Assembly (NCBI GenBank): GCA_910576895.1
Contig: CAJTJZ010000008.1
Span: 28,047-83,695, forward strand
Reading direction: 5' to 3'
DNA: 55,649 nucleotides
Source of the DNA: an uncultured Lachnospiraceae bacterium
Lineage (GTDB): Bacteria; Bacillota; Clostridia; Lachnospirales; Lachnospiraceae
In this document: piece by piece, positions 16,236-24,197 of the stretch
Layout: each line of letters starts with the position of its first letter
Numbering within the stretch: the stretch's first letter is position 1
The notes under the pieces: generated by a model
Told to the model about the DNA's origin: nothing
Database searches by the model: none
Seen by the model: the letters and a program-made list of their open reading frames with translations, nothing else
Position numbers and translations under genes: made by a program

Positions 16236-18002
16236 ATGAGAAAGCTACAAAAAAATTTTAAACCGCTTCCAATTGGTGTAGATGATTTTCAAGAAATTAT
16301 TATACAGGGATATTATTATATAGATAAGACATTGTTAATAAAAGAATTATTAGATTTAAAAGGAAAAGTGAATTTATTTACTAGACCACGCCGTTTTGGA
16401 AAAACATTAAATTTAAGTATGCTGCGATATTTTTTTGAAGATACTATGGAGCAGGAGAAAAATGAAAAAAATCAAGGATTATTTGTGGGATTAAATATTA
16501 TGCAAGCAGGAGAAAAATATAGACAGAGCTCATGTTCTTTTCCTGTTATTTATTTTACATGGAAATCTGCAAAACAGAGTACCTTTTCTTCCGCTTATGC
16601 ACAGATGGTATATGAAATTTCAAGAGAGTTTATAAGGCATAACTATTTATTAGAGAGTAGTTGTTTGATGAAAGGGGAAAAGCAGAAATTTTTAGATATT
16701 ATAGAAAGAAAAGCAGGATATGATGATTATGCTTGTTCTTTAGAATTTTTAAGTAATTGTTTGTATCGGCATACAGGAAGAAAAGTTATTATTTTAATGG
16801 ATGAATATGATGTCCCATTAGAAGGAGCTTATTCCAGAGGATTTTATCAGGAAATGACAGATTTTGTACGTTCTTTATTTGAATCTGCATTAAAAGATAA
16901 TCTTTCTTTAGAATTTGCAGTATTAACAGGATGCTTACGTATTAGTAAAGAGAGTATTTTTACAGGACTGAATAATTTAAAAGTAATTTCTATACGAAAT
17001 AGAGAATATAGTGAACATTTTGGATTCTTGGAACAAGAAGTAAAGGTAATGTTAGAATATTATGGAATGGGACTTCGTTATATGGATGTAAAAGAGTGGT
17101 ATAATGGATATTATTTCGGTGATTCTAATTTATATAATCCGTGGTCAGTCATTAATTTTGTATCTTCTTTTGTTTCGTTTCCTGATACAAGACCAGAGCC
17201 ATATTGGGCAAATACCAGTGCAAATGCTATTATTAAAGAAGTTTTAGTAAGAACAGATAAAAGAACAAAAGAACAAATAGAAAGATTAATTCATGGAGAA
17301 ACCATTGTAATACAAGTAAAAGAAGAAGTAACTTATGAAGACATTGGAAAAAGTAATTATAAAAAAGAAAATAAAAATAATGACTTTTGGAATTTTTTAT
17401 TCTTAACAGGATATTTAACAAAAGTAAGAGAATTTCAGAAAGGAGAACTTACAAAAGAAGAAGAACAAAGACTTGGAATGATTAGTCGAAATGCAATTTA
17501 TTTAGAAGTGAAGATTCCAAATAGAGAAGTAGAATTTATTTATGAAAATACAATTTCAGAATGGTTTGAAGAAGTGGCAGCGGGCAGTAGGGAAGAACTT
17601 TATATAGCAACAATACAGGCAGATGTAAATAAAATGAAAGAAATCATAGAGCATGTTTTAATGCAATCAATTAGTTTTTATGACAGTGCAGAAGCTTTTT
17701 ATCATGGGTTTATGCTTGGACTATTTCAAAATTGGGATGACTATAAAATTAAGTCAAATAGGGAAAGTGGTATTGGAAGATCAGATTTAATTTTTTATCC
17801 AGAAAATATAGAAGCTCCAGCGATTATTATGGAGCTAAAATATGTAAAAAAAAGGAAAGAGATTTTACCTGTATGTGAAGAAGCATTAAAGCAAATAGAA
17901 GATAGAAAATATGATTATGAGTTTGTAGAAGATGGATATCATGTAATTAAATATGGAATTTGTTTTTGTGGGAAATCTTGTTTTGTGAAAGTGAAAAAAT
18001 AA
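16236..18002 (+). CDS. AAA-ATPase-like protein with C-terminal PD-(D/E)XK nuclease-like domain
   Basis: 588 residues. The N-terminus KFLPIG-type opening (FKPLPIGVDDFQEII, YYYIDKTLLIKELL) and the modified P-loop RPRRFGKTLNLSML near residue 50 define the AAA-ATPase-like family (PF09820 type), with Walker B KVIILMDEYDVPLEGAY near 185. The C-terminal part has SGIGRSDLIFYP followed by IIMELKYVKK near 550, the acidic and Lys residues of a PD-(D/E)XK nuclease fold (PF08011 type). These proteins are frequent and multi-copy in gut anaerobes; their role is not established, with defence or mobile-element functions suggested. A structured repeat element lies directly upstream. Confidence 0.85.
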   Translation: MRKLQKNFKPLPIGVDDFQEIIIQGYYYIDKTLLIKELLDLKGKVNLFTRPRRFGKTLNLSMLRYFFEDTMEQEKNEKNQGLFVGLNIMQAGEKYRQSSCSFPVIYFTWKSAKQSTFSSAYAQMVYEISREFIRHNYLLESSCLMKGEKQKFLDIIERKAGYDDYACSLEFLSNCLYRHTGRKVIILMDEYDVPLEGAYSRGFYQEMTDFVRSLFESALKDNLSLEFAVLTGCLRISKESIFTGLNNLKVISIRNREYSEHFGFLEQEVKVMLEYYGMGLRYMDVKEWYNGYYFGDSNLYNPWSVINFVSSFVSFPDTRPEPYWANTSANAIIKEVLVRTDKRTKEQIERLIHGETIVIQVKEEVTYEDIGKSNYKKENKNNDFWNFLFLTGYLTKVREFQKGELTKEEEQRLGMISRNAIYLEVKIPNREVEFIYENTISEWFEEVAAGSREELYIATIQADVNKMKEIIEHVLMQSISFYDSAEAFYHGFMLGLFQNWDDYKIKSNRESGIGRSDLIFYPENIEAPAIIMELKYVKKRKEILPVCEEALKQIEDRKYDYEFVEDGYHVIKYGICFCGKSCFVKVKK

Positions 18003-18051
18003 AGTAAGAAGTAAAAAAATTTATTAAATTGATAAAGGAGCGACTTTTTAC

Positions 18052-19095
18052 ATGAAAAAAAAGATGATTGATTTTTTATTAAATAATGCAAATCCATCAA
18101 TAAAACTAAGAGTAAAAAAAGAAATTTTAAATAATATTTCAAAACAAGAAGAAATGAAATTGCAAGAACAGATATTGGAAGAAAAGATTATAAAGGTTAT
18201 TGGAGAAAAGCAATTAGAGAATGGTTGGATTGGTTTAGGATTTCATGGAAGCAACAAGAATGCAGGTCGATATGACAATCAGGAAGTTGGAACGAAATAC
18301 ATGGGAGAAAAAGGATTAAAGGGAACAAAAATTTTGGATAATGCTATGGAGGCTTATAAAAAAACAGAATTTGTGGATATAGGTTCAGAATTTGAAATTC
18401 CAGCATCGGGTTCTAATCTTATTCGATGTGCTTGTATTGCAAGAGCACATTATGATGAGATAATAGATATTGCACCGCAAATAGAACTTTCCTTAGAATC
18501 ATTTAAAAGAGTGACAGAAGTAGATTCTATATTAGACGTTTCACGACCAACAAAAAGAAGTAGATTGTTTATTAAAAATGAAAGATGGCCATGCAGATAT
18601 CATCTTGAGATTTTAGCATTTACAGCGAATACATGGAAAAATGAAAATAATGTTGCAATGCTTGCAAAAGCCTTTAAAAAATTAATGAGAACAGATAGAA
18701 CAGATATTATAAATACATCTGTTGATTGTTGGATAAAGAATTATGCAGTAAAGCCGTTGTGGTTATTAAATGAAGGATATTCTATTTCTGGAACGGGATT
18801 GAATTTTCATGGAGAGGATGGAATCCGCAGAACAAATTTAGAAAAAGTTGAATGGTTATCTCGTTGTGGCTTATATCCTTATTTACCAGAATTGCAAAAA
18901 GAAGTGGATTTTATTATCGATAACATTAATTCGGACGGAGTTTGTTCTGTTGAAATATATGAAAAGGAATTTAGAGGTTGGTCTCCATATTTTGGAGCAT
19001 CCTTAGAAACCGATTGGAGAGCAAAAATACGTAAACAATGTGATTTAACTTTTCGTGCATTGTTAATTGTACATTATACAGGTATTTTTGAATAA
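18052..19095 (+). CDS. Unrecognised protein of 347 residues
   Basis: Starts with ATG after AAAGGAG, 49 bp after the AAA-ATPase-like gene, and ends just ahead of a strong terminator, so it is a real gene. I do not recognise the family with confidence. There is no signal peptide or membrane segment. The segments NPSIKLRVKKEIL, LENGWIGLGFHG, SRCGLYPYLPELQKEVDFI and the C-terminal WRAKIRKQCDLTFRALLIVH suggest a mostly helical protein, possibly of the alpha/alpha-barrel (squalene-cyclase or prenyltransferase-like) repeat type, but that is a guess from the pattern 'W..RYH' plus repeated helices. It may be co-transcribed with the upstream gene. Confidence 0.6.
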   Translation: MKKKMIDFLLNNANPSIKLRVKKEILNNISKQEEMKLQEQILEEKIIKVIGEKQLENGWIGLGFHGSNKNAGRYDNQEVGTKYMGEKGLKGTKILDNAMEAYKKTEFVDIGSEFEIPASGSNLIRCACIARAHYDEIIDIAPQIELSLESFKRVTEVDSILDVSRPTKRSRLFIKNERWPCRYHLEILAFTANTWKNENNVAMLAKAFKKLMRTDRTDIINTSVDCWIKNYAVKPLWLLNEGYSISGTGLNFHGEDGIRRTNLEKVEWLSRCGLYPYLPELQKEVDFIIDNINSDGVCSVEIYEKEFRGWSPYFGASLETDWRAKIRKQCDLTFRALLIVHYTGIFE

Positions 19096-19143
19096 AGGAA
19101 TACTCTTATAGTATGTTTATAAAATAATATCTTTATAATATAG

Positions 19144-19193
19144 ATAGAGACTGTTATAAGATTTATTTTTACATAAACAGTCTCTATTTTTAT
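19144..19193 (+). terminator. Strong rho-independent terminator
   Basis: ATAGAGACTGTT at 19144-19155 pairs perfectly over 12 bp with AACAGTCTCTAT at 19176-19187, followed by TTTTAT. It closes the plus-strand unit ending at 19095 and faces the minus-strand anti-sigma gene. Confidence 0.85.
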
Positions 19194-19211
19194 ATAAGTC
19201 TTGTATTATTT

Positions 19212-20066
19212 TTAATTTTGCTGTGAATTTTTTTTCCCCCAGCCATTCCCTTTCCCTTTACCATTGCCTTTACCATATTTATGCCCGTACCCATTCCCGT
19301 TTCCATTTCCATATCCACATTCCTTTTCATAGTTGGAATTTTGTTCATTTTCTTTCGTAGTAGTATTATTTGTATTATCGTCAGAAGTATCTAATTCAGA
19401 GGATAATGCATCAATTTTATCTCGTATTTGCCGCATACTAAGACCTTGCACATCTTCTGTGGTAATCTCAGGATCAAGAGCTTGAAGTTCTAGAAAAGCC
19501 CGATATTTTCCAAAAGATAGTCCTGCTTCATGTGCTTTTGCAACTTCTTCAGGCCGACCTAAGGAACAGCAGACATTTTGATAGGAAGCTGTACAAGAGG
19601 TTACATTAGCAAGCATTTGATCACATTTTTTTTGATTTTTTCCAAATACCGTAATGGTAGTTAATTGCTCCTTTGTTAAGTAAGGTTTAATATAATTGTC
19701 CTCCAAAATTTTATTTAAAGCGTCTGTATAATTTTGATGATAAATATTGACAGATGATAAAATAACAGCTCCTTCTTCATTATATGCGTCAGCCGCAATG
19801 ACTTTATCAAGCCGATTAATACGAAGTTCAATGGAGGGATTGATATCTAAACTAATGGTAATAACTGGCGTATAATAGGTATAGCTAATGCCAATAAGTA
19901 GGAATAAAAAACAGACAATAGCAAACTGTGGCTTATAGGAAAAAAATGTTCTTTTTTTGTAGTTATGTGTTTTTTTCAGAAGAAATTCTTTTGTATGATT
20001 TTTCAATTCATCTTCTGTATGGATTTTATCAAATGCATCTTTTATTCTGTCATTCATAGAAGTCAC
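19212..20066 (-). CDS. Anti-sigma factor with RsgI-like extracellular domain and Gly-rich tail
   Basis: 284 residues on the minus strand. Residues 1-45 form a short cytoplasmic part expected to hold the sigma factor. A single membrane segment follows at about 46-66. The external portion starts with TISLDINPSIELRINRLDKVIAADAYNEEG (shown here as landmarks: DINPSIE at 74-80), the hallmark of RsgI-family proteins, in which cleavage at the Asn-Pro bond (here Asn76-Pro77) is known to take part in signalling. An acidic linker near 225-245 leads to a Gly/Asn/Lys-rich low-complexity tail. It overlaps the sigma gene by 17 bp. Classical RsgI controls SigI; here the partner is an ECF-like sigma factor. 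Confidence 0.85.
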   Translation of the reverse strand: MTSMNDRIKDAFDKIHTEDELKNHTKEFLLKKTHNYKKRTFFSYKPQFAIVCFLFLLIGISYTYYTPVITISLDINPSIELRINRLDKVIAADAYNEEGAVILSSVNIYHQNYTDALNKILEDNYIKPYLTKEQLTTITVFGKNQKKCDQMLANVTSCTASYQNVCCSLGRPEEVAKAHEAGLSFGKYRAFLELQALDPEITTEDVQGLSMRQIRDKIDALSSELDTSDDNTNNTTTKENEQNSNYEKECGYGNGNGNGYGHKYGKGNGKGKGNGWGKKNSQQN

Positions 20067-20532
20067 CCCCTAACTTTTCTTTTAATAGCTTTTTAGCTCT
20101 TGTTAGGAGTGTATAAATAGTATTTACATTTTTATGAAGGATATTGCTAATTTCAGCAGCGGAATATCCTTCATAATAGTAGAGATGGATAACATCTTTA
20201 TATTTATTAGGTAAAGATAAAACAGCCTCTAGTACCTCCTGATTATCTGAAGTAAGTTCGGCTGGTTCATGAAGTAGTTCCTCTAATGGAACAGTATGAT
20301 TACGGAAAAAACTTTTTAGTAAGTCTTTACAAGCATTAATAGTAACTCGAATGAACCATGCCTTTTCATGTTCAGCATTTTCAAAGACAACGGAGCTTAG
20401 GACATACTTCAAAAAGACTGTTTGAAATATGTCCTCAGTATCATGATAACTTTTTAAGTGTATCATACAAAGCCGCCGAATAGTATCAGAATATTGTTCC
20501 ATAGCTTTGTTTACTTCTTGTTCACTCCGCAT
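20050..20532 (-). CDS. ECF-type RNA polymerase sigma factor
   Basis: 160 residues, the usual length. Region 2 is visible as the segment CMIHLKSYHDTEDIFQTVFLKYV with the DTEDIFQ motif, followed by KAWFIRVTINACKDLLKSF; region 4 is LPNKYKDVIHLYYYEGYSAAEISNIL followed by NVNTIYTLLTRAKKLLKEKL. Such factors redirect RNA polymerase to a small regulon when released by an anti-sigma factor. The stop overlaps the anti-sigma gene by 17 bp, a typical sigma/anti-sigma pair. The secreted protein gene 56 bp upstream on the same strand is probably part of the same operon and may be a regulon member. Confidence 0.9.
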   Translation of the reverse strand: MRSEQEVNKAMEQYSDTIRRLCMIHLKSYHDTEDIFQTVFLKYVLSSVVFENAEHEKAWFIRVTINACKDLLKSFFRNHTVPLEELLHEPAELTSDNQEVLEAVLSLPNKYKDVIHLYYYEGYSAAEISNILHKNVNTIYTLLTRAKKLLKEKLGGDFYE

Positions 20533-20588
20533 AATTAACTACTTTCTGCCTTTTGCAATCATAAGAAATGAATAATTAACTTAAATTT

Positions 20589-20918
20589 TTATCTGCATCT
20601 TCTTCCGCCGCATCTGCCACGACCACGACCTTTACCTCTACCTCTTCCCTGACAAGATGCATTTGCAGCATTATCGCAGATACCATCGCCATCAGCATCG
20701 ACATAAAATCTGCCACGTCCCGATTTACCTGAAATATAGTTATCACAGATGCCATCACCGTCAGCATCAACAAATTCGCAGGATGCACCACAGTAGTCAC
20801 AAATATTTGTAGTAACTGCTGCTTTTTTTGCTTTAGCATTACTTGCAGCAGATGCATCTATGCTGCCTATAGAAAATACCAATGTCATCATTGCAATTCC
20901 TGTTAATAATTTTTTCAT
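20589..20918 (-). CDS. Small secreted protein with DxDxDG calcium-binding-like repeats and Gly/Arg-rich tail
   Basis: 109 residues if started at the ATG at 20918, which has GGAGG eight bases upstream; an in-frame ATG at 20933 sits on that site and is not preferred. Residues 1-30 form a signal peptide (MKKLLTGIAMMTLVFSIG, ending near ASA). Then come CDYCG, and two copies of a VDADGDGICDN motif, 20-odd residues apart, that match the calcium-loop pattern of EF-hand/thrombospondin-3-like repeats with a following Cys. The C-terminus is a run of Gly-Arg-Gly with three Cys. Function is unknown. It lies just upstream of the ECF sigma/anti-sigma pair on the same strand. Confidence 0.75.
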   Translation of the reverse strand: MKKLLTGIAMMTLVFSIGSIDASAASNAKAKKAAVTTNICDYCGASCEFVDADGDGICDNYISGKSGRGRFYVDADGDGICDNAANASCQGRGRGKGRGRGRCGGRRCR

Positions 20919-21102
20919 ATTTTTTTCCTCCATATTTTTATTATTTTTTATTTAATATTTGATGGTTTCATTTATAATACGAATGAGAATAGGAAAATCA
21001 TTCAAAAAAATAAAAATTTTTCAAAAAAAATTATTTGTATTATTTGAAAATAAAAAACAGTATAAAATATTATAAATTAACTATATTCTATTATTTCTTG
21101 TC

Positions 21103-21131
21103 TTGCACTTTCTATAAAATTGAGTTATAAT
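21103..21131 (+). promoter_or_regulatory. Sigma-A promoter for larE
   Basis: TTGCAC at 21103-21108 and a perfect TATAAT at 21126-21131 with 17-bp spacing, 78 bp ahead of the larE start. Confidence 0.75.
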
Positions 21132-21208
21132 ATATTAATATAGAAAAACTTTTAATTAATGTGGATAATTTAAAAAATATAAAAATAAGATAGGAGAAGA
21201 AATAAGAT

Positions 21209-21961
21209 ATGACATTATCAGATTTTTTTCATCAATATAAAAAAGCTGCCATTGCTTTTTCTGGTGGTGTGGATTCTGCTTATCTTTTATATAATGCAGT
21301 AAAATGTTCTGCAATTGTACAGCCGTATTATGTAATGTCTGCTTTTCAACCACAGTTTGAGCTTGAAGATGCAAAAAGAATTGCGAAACAATTACATATT
21401 AGGTTAAAAATATTGGAAATGGATATCCTTTCTGATAAAAGAATCGTAGAAAATACAGATAAGCGTTGCTATTATTGTAAAAAAGCAATTTTTTCTATGA
21501 TAGAAAAAGAAGCAAGAAAAGATGGTTTTTCTTTGCTGCTTGATGGAACAAATGCATCCGATCAAGAAGATGATCGACCGGGAATGCTTGCACTTCATGA
21601 GCTTTCGGTTCGTTCACCATTGCGGGAATGCGGTTTAACAAAAGAGGATATTCGCAAATATTCTAAAGAAGCGGGGTTGTTTACCTTTAAAAAACCTGCT
21701 TATGCCTGTCTTGCGACTAGAATTTCAACAGGAGAGAAGATTACAAAGGAGAGTCTTTTAAAAACAGAGAAAGCGGAGAATTTTTTATTTTCTCTTGGAT
21801 TTACAAATTTTCGTATTCGTATGTTAGGAAATGCAGCAAAGCTTGAGCTTTCTTTCGATGACTTGCAAAAAGTGATGATAAATAGAAAAATAATTATTGA
21901 TGAGTTAAAACAATATTATTCTTCTGTCTTGTTGGATTTAGAAATAAGAAATGAAAAATAG
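21209..21961 (+). CDS. larE: LarE-type ATP-dependent sulfur transferase
   Basis: 250 residues. The PP-loop ATP pyrophosphatase signature FSGGVDSAYLLY lies at 17-28. Three cysteines, Cys87 and Cys90 in KRCYYCKK and Cys167 in PAYACLATRIS, match the arrangement of the [4Fe-4S]-type LarE described in Thermotoga, rather than the single sacrificial cysteine of Lactobacillus LarE. LarE adds sulfur to the pyridine carboxylates of the nickel-pincer cofactor of lactate racemase and related enzymes. No larA, larB or larC is in this window, so its client is elsewhere or it does a related sulfur transfer. It has its own promoter and is followed 54 bp later by a two-component operon. Confidence 0.87.
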   Translation: MTLSDFFHQYKKAAIAFSGGVDSAYLLYNAVKCSAIVQPYYVMSAFQPQFELEDAKRIAKQLHIRLKILEMDILSDKRIVENTDKRCYYCKKAIFSMIEKEARKDGFSLLLDGTNASDQEDDRPGMLALHELSVRSPLRECGLTKEDIRKYSKEAGLFTFKKPAYACLATRISTGEKITKESLLKTEKAENFLFSLGFTNFRIRMLGNAAKLELSFDDLQKVMINRKIIIDELKQYYSSVLLDLEIRNEK

Positions 21962-22015
21962 AAGATATTTTAAAAGATACAAGGAAAGCGATAAAAGTAA
22001 AAGAAAGGGTTTATT

Positions 22016-22693
22016 ATGGATATAACAGTTTTAATTGCAGATGATGACGATCATTTTAGAGAATTATTAGAAGATATTTTAAAAAGTAGAAAGTATTGTG
22101 TTTATTCTGCAAAAGATGGAAAAGAAGCATTAGATTATTTTTTTCTTCATATTTCAGAAATTGATTTGGTGATTTTAGATGTTATGATGCCAAAGTATGA
22201 TGGGTGGGATGTTTTAAAAGAAATTCGAGAGTATTCAGAAGTTCCTGTTATGATGTTGACAGCATTAGATGATGATTTTAATGAAATTTCAGGTCTTTCT
22301 TTTGGAGCAGATGATTATATTGCAAAACCTTTTAAATATGGAGTTTTTCTCGCAAGGGTAGAAAGCTTAACAAGAAGAACAAAAAAGAAACGAGAGGAAA
22401 CAATAGAATTTGCTGGTATTAAAATAGAGCAACTTTATCATAAAACATTTGTAAAAGGAAAGGAAATATTTTTAAGTAATAAAGAATATCAGCTTTTATT
22501 ATATTTTTTACAAAATCCAAGAATTGTATTGACAAGAGAACAAATGATTATAAAAATATGGGGGTATGATTTTTCAGGAGATAGCAGAACGGTGGATACG
22601 CATATTAAAACATTAAGAGCAAAATTAGAGGAAACAGGAAATTATATTCAAACAATTAGAGGAAGTGGATATTGTTTTCGACCGCCAATATAA
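22016..22693 (+). CDS. OmpR/PhoB-family response regulator (system 1)
   Basis: 225 residues. The receiver has the acidic cluster in IADDDDHF, the phospho-acceptor Asp in LVILDVMMPKYDGW near residue 55 and the Lys in YIAKPFKYG. The C-terminal winged helix shows LSNKEYQLLLYFLQNP, TREQMIIKIWGYDFSGDSRTVDTHIKTLRAKL and IQTIRGSGYCF. The cognate kinase follows after about 50 bp, and the glycosidase-like gene beyond it has an 11-bp-spaced direct repeat in front, so it is a likely target. The sensed signal is not known. Confidence 0.92.
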   Translation: MDITVLIADDDDHFRELLEDILKSRKYCVYSAKDGKEALDYFFLHISEIDLVILDVMMPKYDGWDVLKEIREYSEVPVMMLTALDDDFNEISGLSFGADDYIAKPFKYGVFLARVESLTRRTKKKREETIEFAGIKIEQLYHKTFVKGKEIFLSNKEYQLLLYFLQNPRIVLTREQMIIKIWGYDFSGDSRTVDTHIKTLRAKLEETGNYIQTIRGSGYCFRPPI

Positions 22694-22741
22694 TATATTT
22701 TTTATAAAATATTTGTGTTTTGGAAAGGAATGGTGAAAATT

Positions 22742-24130
22742 TTGAAAATACAAAAGAAACTTTTTATAATTGTATTTATTTTAATTTTTGTATTTATGAT
22801 AATGGGAATTATTATTAATTATTTATTGTTGGAAAATTTTTACTTATATAAAACAGAGAAAAATTTTATTTCCATGTCAAAAGATATAGAGAAAGGAATA
22901 AAAAGGGAAAAAGAAAATCAAAGACAATATCTTATAAAATATGGGAAAGAACGAAAAATAAGAATTTTAATTTTAGATAAAAACTTAGAAGTAGAAGAAA
23001 CTTCTTATTATCATAGAAAAGATAATAGTAATATTCCTTTTGGAAAAATAAAAAAAATGGTAAAAGAACAGGGAATTTCTCCTTATATTTGCAGAGTTTT
23101 TGAGAAAAAAAATAAATTATATTCTAAAATTATTTGTATTTCTTATTGTAAAAATGGAAATAGATTAGTGTTAATGAAAAATACAAATAATGTAAAAGAA
23201 AGTGTTATAATTGCAAATGAGTTTTATTTCATTGTGGGAATGATGATTCTTATTATGGCATTACTTGTAATATCCATCTTTTCAAAAAAAATTACAATGC
23301 CAATTATTACAATGCGTGATGTTACAGCACAAATGGCAGATTTAAAATTTGAACGAAAGATAAATATAAAGGGAAATGATGAAATTAAAGAACTTGCAGA
23401 AAGTATTAATCAAATGTCAGAAAAATTGCAAAATAGTGTAAATCATATGCAGCAAGATATTATTCGAAGAAAACAGTTAGTAAGAGATTTATCTCATGAG
23501 CTGAAAACACCTATTGCTGTTATTAAAGGATATGCAGATGGTTTGCAATATGGCATTGCAAAAGATAAAATATCACGTGAGAAATATTGTAAAGTTATTG
23601 TAGAAGAATGTGATAAAATGGATCATATGGTGAAAGAGCTTCTTGAATTGTCAAAACTAGAGCAAGTTATGATAGAAACGAAAATAGAATCTATAAAAAT
23701 ATATGCTTTTTTAGAAGAAATATTAGAAAAATATGAAATTTCATTGGAACAAAAAAAATGTAATCTTTTGTTAGAATGTGATAAAAATATAATTATTAAA
23801 GCAGATTGTTTTTTGTTAGAAAGAATTATGGAAAATTTAATTGGAAATGCACTGAAATATGTAGAATATGAAGGAAAAATTGTAATTATGGTAAAAGAGT
23901 TTGCACAAAAAGTTAAAGTTTCTATATTTAATTCTGGAGATAAAATTGCAGTAGAAGAACTTGAAAAGGTATGGGATGTTTTTTATAAAATAGATAAGTC
24001 AAGGAAAGGACAAAAGAGTGGAGGACATGGGATTGGATTGGCAATTGTAAAATCGGCAGTAGAATTGATGGGAGGGAATGTTTTTGCAGAAAACAAAGAA
24101 AACGGTGTAGTATTTGGATATTTTCTTTAA
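22742..24130 (+). CDS. Sensor histidine kinase (system 1)
   Basis: The start is uncertain: the open frame begins at GTG 22715, with ATG 22730 and GTG 22733 inside; I prefer TTG 22742 because GGTGA lies 5 bases upstream and the protein then starts directly with the first membrane segment (KIQKKLFIIVFILIF). Two membrane segments flank an external domain of about 130 residues, followed by HAMP (near 185-235), the phospho-acceptor box RDLSHELKTPIAVIKGYADGL, and the ATPase domain with N box ENLIGNALKYVE and G box KSGGHGIGLAIVKSAVE. It pairs with the response regulator immediately upstream. Confidence 0.88.
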   Translation: MKIQKKLFIIVFILIFVFMIMGIIINYLLLENFYLYKTEKNFISMSKDIEKGIKREKENQRQYLIKYGKERKIRILILDKNLEVEETSYYHRKDNSNIPFGKIKKMVKEQGISPYICRVFEKKNKLYSKIICISYCKNGNRLVLMKNTNNVKESVIIANEFYFIVGMMILIMALLVISIFSKKITMPIITMRDVTAQMADLKFERKINIKGNDEIKELAESINQMSEKLQNSVNHMQQDIIRRKQLVRDLSHELKTPIAVIKGYADGLQYGIAKDKISREKYCKVIVEECDKMDHMVKELLELSKLEQVMIETKIESIKIYAFLEEILEKYEISLEQKKCNLLLECDKNIIIKADCFLLERIMENLIGNALKYVEYEGKIVIMVKEFAQKVKVSIFNSGDKIAVEELEKVWDVFYKIDKSRKGQKSGGHGIGLAIVKSAVELMGGNVFAENKENGVVFGYFL

Positions 24131-24135
24131 AAAAC

Positions 24136-24175
24136 TTCACTTTGATTTCACTTAGCAGATATAAGATTTTAGTAT
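24136..24175 (+). promoter_or_regulatory. Candidate response-regulator box before the two-barrel glycosidase gene
   Basis: TTCACT occurs at 24136-24141 and 24147-24152, an 11-bp direct repeat typical of OmpR/PhoB-family sites. TAGTAT at 24170-24175 could be the -10, placed so that the second repeat replaces the -35. Confidence 0.5.
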
Positions 24176-24197
24176 CAATATATAAAAGAAAGGAAAT

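Noticed and set aside
16236..18002. Part of a restriction or defence island with the neighbouring gene at 18052
   Set aside because: No methyltransferase, helicase or other defence gene is adjacent; the nuclease-like domain alone is not enough evidence.
20576..20857. Alternative minus-strand frame overlapping the secreted protein
   Set aside because: It is an out-of-frame shadow with Val/Met-rich composition caused by the repetitive Gly/Asp codons of the true gene, which has a signal peptide and a proper ribosome binding site.
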